Shown: positions 17,799-26,899, numbered from the stretch's first letter. The stretch: 64,000 nucleotides of DNA from Oceanobacillus piezotolerans (GCF_003665065.1 NZ_RCHR01000003.1:310001-374000); one strand, 5' to 3'. Made by a program: numbers and translations. The notes: generated by a model not told the origin, from the sequence alone.

Positions 17799-18119
17799 TA
17801 TATTTCTCCTTCCACACATATATCTTCATTTAAAGTATGCTATTCCGATGAAGGATGTTATCCCACAATATTTATAAACTAACCTAATAGGTCAGTACAC
17901 TAGTAGGCATTGTCATTATTGTAGTGGAAAAGGGCATTTGTACAGTGCGCTGCTATGCTAGGACACATATACTTAAAGGGAAAACGTTTAGAAAAATATA
18001 GAGAAGAGAAAGAAAACAGTAACGAAGATTTAAAATTAGGTAGGGGGAAGGGAATTTCAGTATCTCTTCACTATGTGAAGAGACTAAATAGAGATAATGG
18101 CTAATAAGGGGGGTGTAGA
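17799..18119. other. Divergent intergenic region
   Basis: About 320 bases separate the divergent metalloprotease and spore-type gene. I see no gene here. CATATACTTA near 17965 is close to a mother-cell sigma -10 but one base off, so I do not call it. Confidence 0.4.
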
Positions 18120-18776
18120 ATGGAGCTAATTGACCCATTAATTCAACAACCATTAGAAGTGAATATAACCGGAAATTCACGTCATCATGGAATATTAGTG
18201 GATATTGGTACAGATGTAATCGTGCTCTATAACGGAGACGACTACCTCTATATACCTATTAAGCATATTAAAAAAATAAAAAAGGATGAGCGAGGAAAAA
18301 CAGTAGATAATGATAAGTATCTTGCTTTAGAACATCTTTCACTACGAAAAATTCTAATGAAATCCAGGGGAGTCTTTGCTGAAATTAATGTAAATGGAAA
18401 TGAAAATGAAACGGTCCACGGATATGTAACAAACATTTTAAATGATTACTGCGTATTTTACTCTCCGGTATACAAGACACTTTATATTCCTCTTCATCAA
18501 TTAAAATGGTTTATTCCATATAAAAATCATCAATCTCCTTATACTTTAGAAAGAGGAATGTTTTCGATATTCCCATCGAATCTTACATTAGCCCGTACAT
18601 TAGATATTCAACTAGAAAAGTTAAAAGGACAAATTATTGTGCTTGATTTAGGGCTATCAACAGACAAAATAGGATTATTAAAAGGGATTTCTGGAAACCT
18701 TATTGAACTTGCAACTGCTCGTGGAGATTCATTACTAACAAACATACAACATATTAAATCTGTACATTTCCAATAA
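18120..18776 (+). CDS. Three-repeat protein, DUF2642-like, possibly spore-associated
   Basis: This 218-aa protein consists of three similar segments (about residues 10-56, 85-132 and 163-216). Each reads like G.LVDIG.D.IVLY....YLYIPI.HI, a small beta-barrel pattern reminiscent of DUF2642 spore proteins and Sm-like folds. It has no signal peptide or membrane segment. GGGGGGTG precedes the ATG. A terminator follows. Assignment to spore coat or core is a guess from family resemblance. Confidence 0.55.
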   Translation: MELIDPLIQQPLEVNITGNSRHHGILVDIGTDVIVLYNGDDYLYIPIKHIKKIKKDERGKTVDNDKYLALEHLSLRKILMKSRGVFAEINVNGNENETVHGYVTNILNDYCVFYSPVYKTLYIPLHQLKWFIPYKNHQSPYTLERGMFSIFPSNLTLARTLDIQLEKLKGQIIVLDLGLSTDKIGLLKGISGNLIELATARGDSLLTNIQHIKSVHFQ

Positions 18777-18777
18777 A

Positions 18778-18815
18778 AAAACCTTAAGAAGGATATACTC
18801 CCGCTTAAGGTTTTG
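18778..18815. terminator. Bidirectional terminator
   Basis: AAACCTTAAG pairs with CTTAAGGTTT. It lies between the repeat protein gene and the convergent flotillin gene. Confidence 0.8.
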
Positions 18816-18822
18816 TGAGGCT

Positions 18823-20343
18823 TTAAACTTTAGTTTTCTCTTCATATTCTATCGCTTCATGTCCAGGGCTACTGGAGAAATTGGAACTGCCGGTGATATT
18901 TTCCAGTAGATCTTTGACATCTATACCAGAAGACGCTTTTAATGATTCTTGCAGGGTTGCCATTAAATTAGTCGCATAACCGGATACTTTATTTGCTCCG
19001 CCATTTTCACTATTACTGCCTGTATCTACTACAGTAATCTTATCAATATTAGATAGTGGACTGGCAACTTCCTTAGCATATTCAGGCAGCATTTTAATAA
19101 CCATATCAAGAACGGCCGCTTGACCGTATTGTTCAAAGGCTTCCGCAATTTTACGTTTTGCTTCAGCTTCAGCCAGTCCTTTTAGGCGAATAACTTCCGC
19201 TTCCGATTCACCCTGTGCTCTTTGGGAATCTGCTTTTGCAAGACCATCTACACGGACTTTCTCAGCCTCTGCTTTAGCTTGGGATTCAATTCGATATTGG
19301 TTTGCATCTGCTTCTGCAATTTGCTTCGCTTTATCTGCAATGGCTGATTGTTCAACCGCATAACGATCTGCGTCTGCCTTTTTCTTAACTTCAGAATCGT
19401 ATTGCCTTTCCCGACGCAGTATTTCCTTTTCTTCTAATTCAATTTGTTTTTGACGCTCAATAATCTTTATTTGCATTTCTTGTTCGGTAACTTGTTGTTT
19501 CGCTCGAGCAGTTTCGAAATCATAGGCTTGGTCAGCACGTGCCCTTGCTATATCTTGTTCCCGACGATATTCTGCGGTTTTTAATTGATTTTCTTTCTCT
19601 GCTTCGGCTATTTCCGTTGCTCGTTCAAGCTCAGCTTTCTGTGCTTCTTTAGCAGCCTCAGCACGTTTTATCCTTGTTTCCTTATCTGCTTCAGCTGTTG
19701 CAATATCCGCATCTCGTTTCACTTGGGCTATACGTGGTTTACCTAAAGAGTCGAGGTAACCATTCTTATCCTTCACATCTTTAATGGTAAAAGAGACGAT
19801 AACTAATCCCATTTTTGCTAGATCTTGAGAGGCCACACGCTGCACTTCTTGGGAAAATTTATCTCTATTTTTATAAATTTCTTCTACTGTCATTGACCCT
19901 AGAATGGAACGAAGGTGACCTTCAAGAACTTCCTTCGCTTCATTTTCGCGATCTTCTCTTGTTTTTCCTAAAAATTGTTCAGCTGCAGTAGCAATTTCAC
20001 CAATAGATCCGCCAATTTTAATAATAGCTGTCCCATCCGCCATTACGGGGACACCTTGCTCTGTGTATACTTCAGGCGTAGTAACTTCTAGTTTACTGGA
20101 TAACAGACTTAGTGGCTCTGCTTGTTGGAATACGGGGAGGATAAAGGCGCCTCCACCACGAATAATTTTAATCTTATTTCCTGATTCATCCACATGTACA
20201 TTTTTACCACCTAAATAACTTCCTGTTACTATAAGTGCTTCATCAGGTCCAGCAGTGCGGTATTTAGTTACAAAGACTCCGATAAGTGCTAATACTAATA
20301 CTGCTGCAATACCAATAACGATCCAAATGCTTGGCATCATCAT
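18823..20343 (-). CDS. floT: Flotillin FloT (YuaG)
   Basis: This 506-aa membrane-scaffold protein organises functional membrane microdomains. An N-terminal membrane segment (about residues 6-27) is followed by the SPFH/PHB domain (VTKYRTAGPDEALIVTGSYLGGKNVHV...), then long Glu/Ala-rich coiled coil (about 210-400) and a flotillin tail. Identity to B. subtilis YuaG appears very high across SKLEVTTPEVYTEQGVPVMADGT. Three ATG codons lie in a row; the third (20337) has the best distance from GAGGGGG. It is the second gene of a yuaF-floT operon with a sigma-W promoter. Confidence 0.95.
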   Translation of the reverse strand: MMMPSIWIVIGIAAVLVLALIGVFVTKYRTAGPDEALIVTGSYLGGKNVHVDESGNKIKIIRGGGAFILPVFQQAEPLSLLSSKLEVTTPEVYTEQGVPVMADGTAIIKIGGSIGEIATAAEQFLGKTREDRENEAKEVLEGHLRSILGSMTVEEIYKNRDKFSQEVQRVASQDLAKMGLVIVSFTIKDVKDKNGYLDSLGKPRIAQVKRDADIATAEADKETRIKRAEAAKEAQKAELERATEIAEAEKENQLKTAEYRREQDIARARADQAYDFETARAKQQVTEQEMQIKIIERQKQIELEEKEILRRERQYDSEVKKKADADRYAVEQSAIADKAKQIAEADANQYRIESQAKAEAEKVRVDGLAKADSQRAQGESEAEVIRLKGLAEAEAKRKIAEAFEQYGQAAVLDMVIKMLPEYAKEVASPLSNIDKITVVDTGSNSENGGANKVSGYATNLMATLQESLKASSGIDVKDLLENITGSSNFSSSPGHEAIEYEEKTKV

Positions 20344-20395
20344 TCCCCCTCATTTTAATTTTTATAATAAATTATCCTATATGGATAATTATTAG

Positions 20396-20935
20396 CTATA
20401 AGTAGTCATCATACATACTTTCTTCATAAGGCACTACATAAAGATTTCCATTTTCAAAATTAATGACGAGTACTTTTATGCCTGCTTCGATTTCATCATT
20501 TTCATAACTGCAGGCAGGTTTGGATATCATACCGCTCTTGCTATCGATCATTATTTCTCCAAAACCATCTTTTGGTATCGGAATGATTATTCTACCAACC
20601 CTGCCTTTTAAGGATTCCTCTGTATATCCAAGTGAACCTTCTGCAGAGGCCATTGGTATTAGAACAAAGATATTTAGAAAAATGGATAGGGCCAGTGCAG
20701 AGATTCCGGAAATGATTATAATCCATACGCTCGATATTGTGGTAATTTGCTCCAAAATATAACCCGAGGCAGAGAAAAAGATGCAGTATGCAAGTATAAG
20801 AACTGGATTGAGGTGGATGGTTTCAAAAAATCCTCCTGCCATTTCTCCAAATAGAATTTGAAAAAGTGTTAAGGTGCCAGCTGCAAACAATATAATTAGA
20901 TAGATATTCTCAATAGATGTTCCAAATAAATACAT
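20396..20935 (-). CDS. yuaF: NfeD-like membrane protein YuaF
   Basis: This 179-aa partner of flotillin has three or four transmembrane segments in the first 110 residues and a C-terminal OB-fold NfeD-type domain (LKGRVGRIIIPIPKDGFGEIMI...IKVLVINFENGNLYVVPY). YuaF lies directly upstream of FloT in B. subtilis and affects membrane fluidity with it. I chose ATG 20935, nine bases after AAGGA; ATG 20941 is also in frame but only three bases away. It is the first gene of the operon. Confidence 0.88.
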   Translation of the reverse strand: MYLFGTSIENIYLIILFAAGTLTLFQILFGEMAGGFFETIHLNPVLILAYCIFFSASGYILEQITTISSVWIIIISGISALALSIFLNIFVLIPMASAEGSLGYTEESLKGRVGRIIIPIPKDGFGEIMIDSKSGMISKPACSYENDEIEAGIKVLVINFENGNLYVVPYEESMYDDYL

Positions 20936-20981
20936 AGGCATCCATCCTTTTTTAAGTATAAATGAGGTTTCTTAATTTATA

Positions 20982-21008
20982 TACGGGGAAGAGGAGTAAT
21001 AGGTTTCA
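20982..21008 (-). promoter_or_regulatory. Sigma-W promoter of yuaF-floT
   Basis: On the minus strand, TGAAAC, 17 bases, then CGTATA matches the sigma-W consensus (TGAAAC...CGTA). The B. subtilis yuaF operon is a known sigma-W target, which supports the call. Envelope stress control is expected. Confidence 0.75.
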
Positions 21009-21288
21009 AAAAATGTAAAAATTTCATAATAAACATAAAACAAATACAAAATGTAACTTCCATGCCATACTAAGTTATACTTACAGGTCAAGAGTGGTGG
21101 CACTTCAGACTTGATAGAGGGATTAACTAGACCTAAGAACTTTTTTTTCTTAAGAGGGGAAAGGAAGAATTTTAAAAAATGATTTAGAGGTTTCGCTCGA
21201 TTTGGTATTAATTTGTTTAAGGTAATGAATGATTGTCAGATTAATGTACAAACTGACACATAACAGAAATAGGAGGAGGTTAATTTGA
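21009..21288. other. Intergenic region before small gene
   Basis: About 280 bases hold no visible gene. A partial inverted repeat, AACTTTTTTTTCTTAAGAG, lies near 21137. Nothing else is supported. Confidence 0.3.
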
Positions 21289-21429
21289 ATGAGTGAGGAA
21301 AGTAAGGAGAGATCCATGCAATTGTTTTCGAATGATGCACTAAAAGGGAAGCCGTATCTGGATATTGATCGTGTTATCCGTGATAATGAAGTTAAACATA
21401 AGATGAATAATAACATTAGAAACAAATAG
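21289..21429 (+). CDS. Small hypothetical protein, 46 aa
   Basis: The ATG at 21289 follows GGAGGAGGT at eight bases. The 46-aa product is polar and charged (MSEESKERSMQLFSNDALKG at the start, KHKMNNNIRNK at the end), with no membrane segment. It ends just before a perfect 16-bp hairpin. I do not recognise the family. The strong ribosome binding site and terminator argue that it is real. Confidence 0.6.
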   Translation: MSEESKERSMQLFSNDALKGKPYLDIDRVIRDNEVKHKMNNNIRNK

Positions 21430-21465
21430 CAATAAGCCCAGCAATTAATATTGCTGGGCTTATTG
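21430..21465. terminator. Perfect 16-bp hairpin
   Basis: CAATAAGCCCAGCAAT pairs perfectly with ATTGCTGGGCTTATTG around a 4-base loop. There is little T-run, so it may act in both directions or stabilise the mRNA end. Confidence 0.65.
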
Positions 21466-21564
21466 CTTGTCAAGATAATAATTATTTTTTCGGAAAATGT
21501 TCAAATATATTTGACAAACTTGTGAACATGTTGAATAATATAAGTATAAAGGAGGGGTTGTAAC

Positions 21565-21792
21565 ATGCAATCATTCGGAAGTAATATCGTCACAGCTATT
21601 AGCTTTATTTGTGGAACATTATCCGTAATTGGTACGTTACTATTTTTCTACGGATATATTGTAAGCGGTTTATCGGAAGTCATTGGTATAGGAATTGGGA
21701 TTGTGATGGGAGCAGTATTCATCTTTATAATGGGGATATTTTTAGCAATTACGGAAGAGATGTACACGAAGGAAGGGAAGGGAGCAAAATAA
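21565..21792 (+). CDS. Small two-helix membrane protein, 75 aa
   Basis: This 75-aa protein has two predicted transmembrane helices (about residues 10-32 and 38-62) with a short loop and an acidic/basic tail. AAGGAGGGG precedes the ATG. A TTGACA at 21511 with an AATAAT about 17 bases later forms a plausible promoter. It is convergent with qoxD and shares its terminator. The family is not recognised. Confidence 0.65.
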   Translation: MQSFGSNIVTAISFICGTLSVIGTLLFFYGYIVSGLSEVIGIGIGIVMGAVFIFIMGIFLAITEEMYTKEGKGAK

Positions 21793-21793
21793 A

Positions 21794-21828
21794 AGAGCAT
21801 CGACGATAGCATCGATGCTCTTTTTTTT
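21794..21828. terminator. Bidirectional terminator at the end of qoxD
   Basis: AGAGCATCGA pairs with TCGATGCTCT, followed by eight T residues. The qoxD stop codon lies at its edge (21827). Confidence 0.85.
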
Positions 21829-22111
21829 ACATATAACCCCATACCATAGCAAGAAGGGAACCGAAGACTGTAAATAGGGCAATTACAACACCGTAAATGG
21901 TAGATGTATAAATCGTACCTTTATCTTCACTTTCACCGGCGTGCATAAAGATAATTAATTGAACGCCTGCTTGGATGAAAGCTGTTACCAATAGAATTGT
22001 CATTCCCAGCTGAAACGACATATCGAAAAAGTATACACTAAGTGCCACTATAGTTAATAGTAAAGAAAACACGAATCCATTTACTTGTTTAATAGGAAAT
22101 AGTTCTTTCAT
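21827..22111 (-). CDS. qoxD: Cytochrome aa3-600 quinol oxidase subunit IV
   Basis: This 94-aa protein has three transmembrane helices and the subunit IV pattern (NGFVFSLLLT..., QLGMTILLVTAFIQAGVQLIIFMHAG). It belongs to the membrane-bound menaquinol oxidase encoded by the four-gene cluster and is thought to help assembly. It starts one base after the qoxC stop. Confidence 0.92.
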   Translation of the reverse strand: MKELFPIKQVNGFVFSLLLTIVALSVYFFDMSFQLGMTILLVTAFIQAGVQLIIFMHAGESEDKGTIYTSTIYGVVIALFTVFGSLLAMVWGYM

Positions 22112-22112
22112 T

Positions 22113-22709
22113 TTACATCATTCCTTTCAAGTAGATGAAACTAAAGATGAAGATCCAAACTACATCTAGGAAATGCCAATATAACGAGAAAATAAAGGAT
22201 TTATTAGCAGTAGCTGGTGTTAAACCTCTTCGCTTAATTTGAATCATAATAAATAATCCCCAGAACAACCCAAGAGTAACGTGGGCACCATGCGTACCAA
22301 GCGTTGTTAAAAGAATAGCGGTAAATGCACTAGTTTGCAATGTTGCACCAACATGGTAATAATGCATAAACTCATAAATCTCAACACTTAGGAATCCTAA
22401 ACCTAGTAGAAGGGTGATTCCTAAGAATACTAGCATTGCTTTAGTTCGTTTTAGTCTCATGGCATTAATAGCTAAGCCAATCGTAAAGCTACTTGTTAAA
22501 AGTACAAATGTTTCAATCAATACTGGTGTTATTTCAAAAATTTCGCCACCAGAAGGTCCATTTCCTACACGATTTTCGTATATAAAGTAGGAAGCAAAAA
22601 GTGTTGCGAAAAGCATAATTTCCGCACCGAGAAATATCCAGAAACCAAGGATATTAAGTTGATTCTGTTCGGTGCTATATTCTAGAGGCTGTGTGTGATC
22701 TATTTTCAT
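22113..22709 (-). CDS. qoxC: Cytochrome aa3-600 quinol oxidase subunit III
   Basis: This 198-aa five-helix membrane protein has the subunit III pattern (LNILGFWIFLGAEIMLFATLFASYF, LGTHGAHVTLGLFWG, YWHFLDVVWIFIFSFIYL). It overlaps the end of qoxB by four bases, indicating translational coupling. Confidence 0.93.
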   Translation of the reverse strand: MKIDHTQPLEYSTEQNQLNILGFWIFLGAEIMLFATLFASYFIYENRVGNGPSGGEIFEITPVLIETFVLLTSSFTIGLAINAMRLKRTKAMLVFLGITLLLGLGFLSVEIYEFMHYYHVGATLQTSAFTAILLTTLGTHGAHVTLGLFWGLFIMIQIKRRGLTPATANKSFIFSLYWHFLDVVWIFIFSFIYLKGMM

Positions 22710-24655
22710 TGTCCAGCACCTCCAAATTTATCTTCTGTTTCTTTAATTTCTTCGGCTGAAATATAGCGACCATCATCTTTCTCAAATGAACGGTATGCCA
22801 TACATGCGAAGATACCGATAGCAGAGATTATTACTCCAGCCCAAATGTAGAATACAAATGAGAATCCGAAGATAAAGAATAGACCAGACATAATAATTGG
22901 AAGACCGCTATTATTTGGCATATGAATCTTCTTAATGCTATCTGGGAATAATTTATGTCCTTTTTTCTTATAATCCCAAAATGCTTCACTAGATTCTACC
23001 TGAGGTAGAACGGCAAAGTTATATTCAGGAACAGGGTTATGCGTAGCCCATTCTAGTGAACGTGCATTCCAAGGATCATCTCCAACATTCCTTGGAGAAT
23101 AACGGAAACTGTAATAAATGTTATATACGATTATAACAAAACCAATTGCCATTAATCCTGCACCGAAGAAGGAAAGCATGTTTAATGGACCGAAGCCAGT
23201 TGCCTCTGAGTACGTGAACATACGGCGTGCTTGCCCGTCTAATCCAGTAATATACATTGGGAAGAAGGAGAAGCAGAATCCGATAGTAAGGAACCAGAAT
23301 GCCCATTTCCCAATTTTTTCGTTCAACATAAAGCCGAACATTTTTGGCCACCAATAAGTTAAGCCTGCAAGCATTGCAAATACAACACCTGGAATAATCG
23401 TATTATGGAAGTGAGCAACCAAGAACATTGTATTATGGTATTGGTAGTCTGCACTTGCAACTCCAAGCATTACACCTGTAACCCCACCAATCGTAAAGAG
23501 TGGAATAAACGCTACAGAATATAGCATTGGTACAGTAAAGTGTATTTTCCCTTTCCACATAGTAAGCAGCCAGTTAAATATCTTAATTCCAGTTGGAACT
23601 GCAATAGCCATTGTTGTAATAGAGAAGATACTGTTTGTTAATGCATCTTGACCCATCGTAAAGAAATGGTGAACCCATACAAGGAAGGATAATAGGGATA
23701 TAATAACCATTGATCCTACCATTGATTTATAACCATATAGATTTCTTTGTGAGAATGTTGCAATGATTTCACTATAAATACCAAAAGCAGGTAAGATTAA
23801 AATATAAACCTCAGGATGTCCCCAAACCCAGAATAGGTTCGCCCACATCATGTCCATACCGCCATTTGTGGAAGCGAAGAAATGGGTTCCAAACTGACGA
23901 TCTAATGTTCCCATTATGATTGCAATCGTCAATACTGGGAAGGCAAAGACAATAATCGCATTTGTGATCAGAGCAGACCAAGTAAACATTGGCATTTTCA
24001 TCAGTGTCATGCCAGGTGCTCTCATTTTAATAATGGTAGCGATAAAGTTAATCCCTGTCATTAGGGTACCGATACCTGATATCTGTAGTGCCCAATTGTA
24101 ATAGTTAACACCGACAGATGTACTAAAGTCATTGCTTGCAAGTGGATAATAGTTCGTCCATCCGGCATCAGGTGATCCGCCAATAACAAAGGAGATATTA
24201 AATAGCATTGCACCTGCAAAGTATAACCAAAAACTAATTGCATTTAGTCTTGGGAAAGCTACGTCTCTAGCTCCAATTTGTAGTGGTACAACAAAGTTCA
24301 TTAAACCAATTACAAATGCCATAGCCATGAAGAAGATCATAACTACCCCGTGTGTTGTGAAAACCTCATTATAATGTTGTGCATCTAGAAAAGTATTGTC
24401 AGGCACTGAGGTTTGAAGTCGCATCATAACTGCGTCCGCACCACCACGGAAAAGCATTAGTAAAGCGGAAATAATATACATAATTCCAATTCGTTTATGG
24501 TCAGTAGTAGTTAACCATTCGTTCCATAAGTAGCCCCATTTTTTAAAGTAACTTACGCCAGCAATAATGGCTATGATTACTAAACCTATAGCAACCATGG
24601 ACGCGTATATTAATGGACTGGGATGCGGAACAGCAAATCTTTCAAAAAATTCCAT
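22706..24655 (-). CDS. qoxB: Cytochrome aa3-600 quinol oxidase subunit I
   Basis: This 649-aa heme-copper oxidase subunit I reduces oxygen to water and pumps protons. The heme/copper ligands are visible: FTTHGVVMIFF, the VWGHPEVYILILPAFG motif with the cross-linked His-Tyr pair, the VHHFF copper ligands, and HFHNTIIPG. Extra helices at both ends are typical of quinol-type oxidases. AAAGGAG precedes the ATG. Confidence 0.96.
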   Translation of the reverse strand: MEFFERFAVPHPSPLIYASMVAIGLVIIAIIAGVSYFKKWGYLWNEWLTTTDHKRIGIMYIISALLMLFRGGADAVMMRLQTSVPDNTFLDAQHYNEVFTTHGVVMIFFMAMAFVIGLMNFVVPLQIGARDVAFPRLNAISFWLYFAGAMLFNISFVIGGSPDAGWTNYYPLASNDFSTSVGVNYYNWALQISGIGTLMTGINFIATIIKMRAPGMTLMKMPMFTWSALITNAIIVFAFPVLTIAIIMGTLDRQFGTHFFASTNGGMDMMWANLFWVWGHPEVYILILPAFGIYSEIIATFSQRNLYGYKSMVGSMVIISLLSFLVWVHHFFTMGQDALTNSIFSITTMAIAVPTGIKIFNWLLTMWKGKIHFTVPMLYSVAFIPLFTIGGVTGVMLGVASADYQYHNTMFLVAHFHNTIIPGVVFAMLAGLTYWWPKMFGFMLNEKIGKWAFWFLTIGFCFSFFPMYITGLDGQARRMFTYSEATGFGPLNMLSFFGAGLMAIGFVIIVYNIYYSFRYSPRNVGDDPWNARSLEWATHNPVPEYNFAVLPQVESSEAFWDYKKKGHKLFPDSIKKIHMPNNSGLPIIMSGLFFIFGFSFVFYIWAGVIISAIGIFACMAYRSFEKDDGRYISAEEIKETEDKFGGAGQ

Positions 24656-24714
24656 GTTCTTACTCCTTTCGAGAGATAATAATCGGTAATTCCTGTTGCT
24701 ATAAAACTCGAAAA

Positions 24715-25617
24715 CTAGTGATTAGTGTGCTCTGATGTATCCTCGTTATCCTCAGAATGCGAGTCATCTGAACCATGATTATGTCCACCATGTTCTCCCT
24801 CTGGAGCTGGTGCAAACTCTAAATGTGTACCTGTAAAGGTTAGTTGTCCAAGGTGTCCAGGTTCTAGTAATTCATCAAATTTTTCCTCTGTGATTGGTTC
24901 AGCTGTTGCGTGAATTTCATCAACCCAAGTGTCAAATTCGTCAGGAGAAAGAGCAGTTACATTAAATACATGTTTTGCAAAACCTTCCCCACTAAAGTTT
25001 GAATTTCTACCCATATATTCACCAGGACTATCTGCAACTAGATTTATTTTAGTTATCATATCTGCCATGGCATATTTTTGCCCAGCAAGCTGTGGAATCC
25101 AGAAACTAGTAATTGGTCCATGTGAATACAATCTGAATTCAACTGGCCTGTCTGTTGGAAGGAAAACATAATTGACTGTTTCAATATCCTGTTCCGGATA
25201 ACTGAAATGCCATTTCCAGTTAGATGAGGAAGCATATATTACTAATGGCTCCTGATCTTCATATCCTTCTGGTACGTCTTCAACTTGATAAGTGGAGACA
25301 ACAGAGACTACGGATAAGAAAGCAACAATTAATACTGGTATTCCAATAATAATGCTTTCCACTATTGGACTTGCTTCGATATGAGGTGGCTCATAATCGT
25401 CTGGTTGTTTTGAGGCACGGTATTTAACTAGCATATTTATTAACAGTGTCAATACAACTATTACTACAACTGCCATTGTGAATATGGATATCCAGATTGT
25501 ATTTGAAAGCGTCTCAGCTTGAGGACCTTTAGGATCCAAAACAAGCAAAGGCTCACAACCTATTAGCACTGTGATCATAGTAAAAATAAATGCTAGTAAG
25601 GCCCATTTTTGTTTCAT
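24715..25617 (-). CDS. qoxA: Cytochrome aa3-600 quinol oxidase subunit II
   Basis: This 300-aa lipoprotein subunit has a lipobox LIGC with Cys21, two transmembrane helices (about 38-62 and 87-110) and a cupredoxin-like outer domain. The domain lacks CuA ligands (SSNWKWHFSYPE...), as expected for a quinol oxidase. The C-terminal tail is rich in His, Glu and Asp, which may bind metal outside the cell. It is the first gene of qoxABCD and starts after AAAGGGG. A Rex-like site and promoter lie upstream. Confidence 0.94.
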   Translation of the reverse strand: MKQKWALLAFIFTMITVLIGCEPLLVLDPKGPQAETLSNTIWISIFTMAVVVIVVLTLLINMLVKYRASKQPDDYEPPHIEASPIVESIIIGIPVLIVAFLSVVSVVSTYQVEDVPEGYEDQEPLVIYASSSNWKWHFSYPEQDIETVNYVFLPTDRPVEFRLYSHGPITSFWIPQLAGQKYAMADMITKINLVADSPGEYMGRNSNFSGEGFAKHVFNVTALSPDEFDTWVDEIHATAEPITEEKFDELLEPGHLGQLTFTGTHLEFAPAPEGEHGGHNHGSDDSHSEDNEDTSEHTNH

Positions 25618-25676
25618 TGAGTTACCCCTTTCTGTTTTTCTAACTTATTTGTTAGATAAAAAGCTTTTATTAACTC

Positions 25677-25705
25677 ATACTATTACTACTGGAACGTAAA
25701 AACAA
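25677..25705 (-). promoter_or_regulatory. Promoter of qoxABCD
   Basis: TTGTTT (-35, 25700-25705) and TAGTAT (-10, 25677-25682) lie 17 bases apart on the minus strand, about 60 bases before qoxA. Confidence 0.55.
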
Positions 25706-25710
25706 TGAGT

Positions 25711-25728
25711 TTGTGAAAAGTTTCATAA
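25711..25728. promoter_or_regulatory. Rex-like operator upstream of qox
   Basis: TTGTGAAAAGTTTCATAA is a near-palindrome differing at one position from the Rex pattern TTGTGAA-N4-TTCACAA. It lies just upstream of the qox -35. Rex senses NADH/NAD and controls respiratory genes in Gram-positive bacteria. Confidence 0.45.
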
Positions 25729-26041
25729 AATGTTCAAGAAGCTTTGAACTTTTTTCGGCTGGCAAAACTAAAGCAAGTTACTACAGAATTTAATTAATTT
25801 CAGAAGGAGAGCAATTTTACCCTTGTTGCCAATTGAAGGATAGGAAGCTTAGAACCAATTAATCTCTAAGATAACACCCTAGTTATTACCGACGAAAAGA
25901 TGATTGTATCATTTCCCTAAAATAAAGGCACCTAAAATGGGGTGAATCAGTTTCTGGTATTTAAATAACGAAATTATAGTATAGAAATTTAATCTATAAA
26001 TATCCGTTCTATAAATTGAACTCATTTATTAATAATAAAAG

Positions 26042-26070
26042 TTGACAAGAACTTTCTGATGTGATAAATT
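26042..26070 (+). promoter_or_regulatory. Promoter of the tRNA cluster
   Basis: TTGACA and TAAATT are separated by 17 bases. Transcription would begin about 80 bases before tRNA-Lys. Confidence 0.7.
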
Positions 26071-26155
26071 AATTAAGTTGTTTTTGGATGCTATAACTGC
26101 AACTAGTTTTTTGGTGTTAGAAATTCCTTATGGATTTAATAGAATACTAATATAG

Positions 26156-26228
26156 GAGCCATTAGCTCAGTCGGTAGAGCAACTGACTTTTAATCAGTGG
26201 GTCGAAGGTTCGAATCCTTCATGGCTCA
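26156..26228 (+). tRNA. tRNA-Lys (TTT)
   Basis: A full cloverleaf is seen: acceptor GAGCCAT/ATGGCTC, D arm, anticodon loop CTTTTAA, and TTCGAAT T-loop. The 3' CCA is not encoded. Confidence 0.97.
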
Positions 26229-26234
26229 TCATTT

Positions 26235-26316
26235 GCGGGTGTGGCGGAATTGGCAGACGCGCTAGACTTAGGATCTAGTATCTTCGGATGTGGGGGTTCG
26301 ACTCCCTTCACCCGCA
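26235..26316 (+). tRNA. tRNA-Leu (TAG)
   Basis: The acceptor stem GCGGGTG/CACCCGC, a long variable arm and the anticodon loop CTTAGGA identify a type II tRNA-Leu. The 3' CCA is not encoded. Confidence 0.96.
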
Positions 26317-26487
26317 TCATTGTAATAAGAAACTTCTGCATAAACAAGTGAAGTAGCACAATCATAAAATACCACTTAGTCGAGGTTAGGGTAGAGGGGC
26401 GGCCCACGCTTCAAATTATTCGCCGGGGCTTGGGAAACTGATGAACAGATGCTCATGGATATGATATATTTAAAATACTTTATATAT

Positions 26488-26561
26488 GCGGGTGTAGTTA
26501 AATGGTATAACCTCAGCCTTCCAAGCTGATGTCGTGGGTTCGATTCCCATCACCCGCTCCA
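26488..26561 (+). tRNA. tRNA-Gly (TCC)
   Basis: The acceptor stem GCGGGTG/CACCCGC and anticodon loop CTTCCAA are clear. Unlike the other three tRNAs here, CCA follows the discriminator base in the DNA. Confidence 0.95.
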
Positions 26562-26572
26562 TTATTTTTAAT

Positions 26573-26646
<74 letters not shown>

Positions 26647-26663
26647 TATCTAATGAATTCAAT

Positions 26664-26702
26664 AAAAAAGCAGAACACTGATAATTGTGTTCTGCTTTTT
26701 TA
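26664..26702 (+). terminator. Terminator of the tRNA cluster
   Basis: AAAAGCAGAACAC pairs with GTGTTCTGCTTTT, followed by T residues. Confidence 0.9.
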
Positions 26703-26899
26703 TTTTAACTGAATTCGAGGGAAGCTTACTGTAAAGGATATTCAGGTTGTCGTGACGCTCCGGGGTTAATGAAACAAAATCGAGAGGATTTCCTTTTTTG
26801 CGCTGACACCTGCTCTACAAGTTTCTAGACATAAAGTCGGATGAGGCGTACAGTTGGAATTTCTGATTTATTAGTGGCTAATGTTCGCTAGAGTTTCTT

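Larger units (their letters stand above)
25618..26155. other. Regulatory region between qoxA and the tRNA cluster
   Basis: The region holds the qox promoter and a Rex-like site near its left end, a short GTTCAA/TTGAAC hairpin with T-run at about 25732, and the tRNA promoter at 26042. No protein gene is seen. Confidence 0.6.

Noticed and set aside
26219-26407. Minus-strand open frame over the tRNA cluster
   Set aside because: It overlaps tRNA-Leu and part of tRNA-Lys and has no ribosome binding site.
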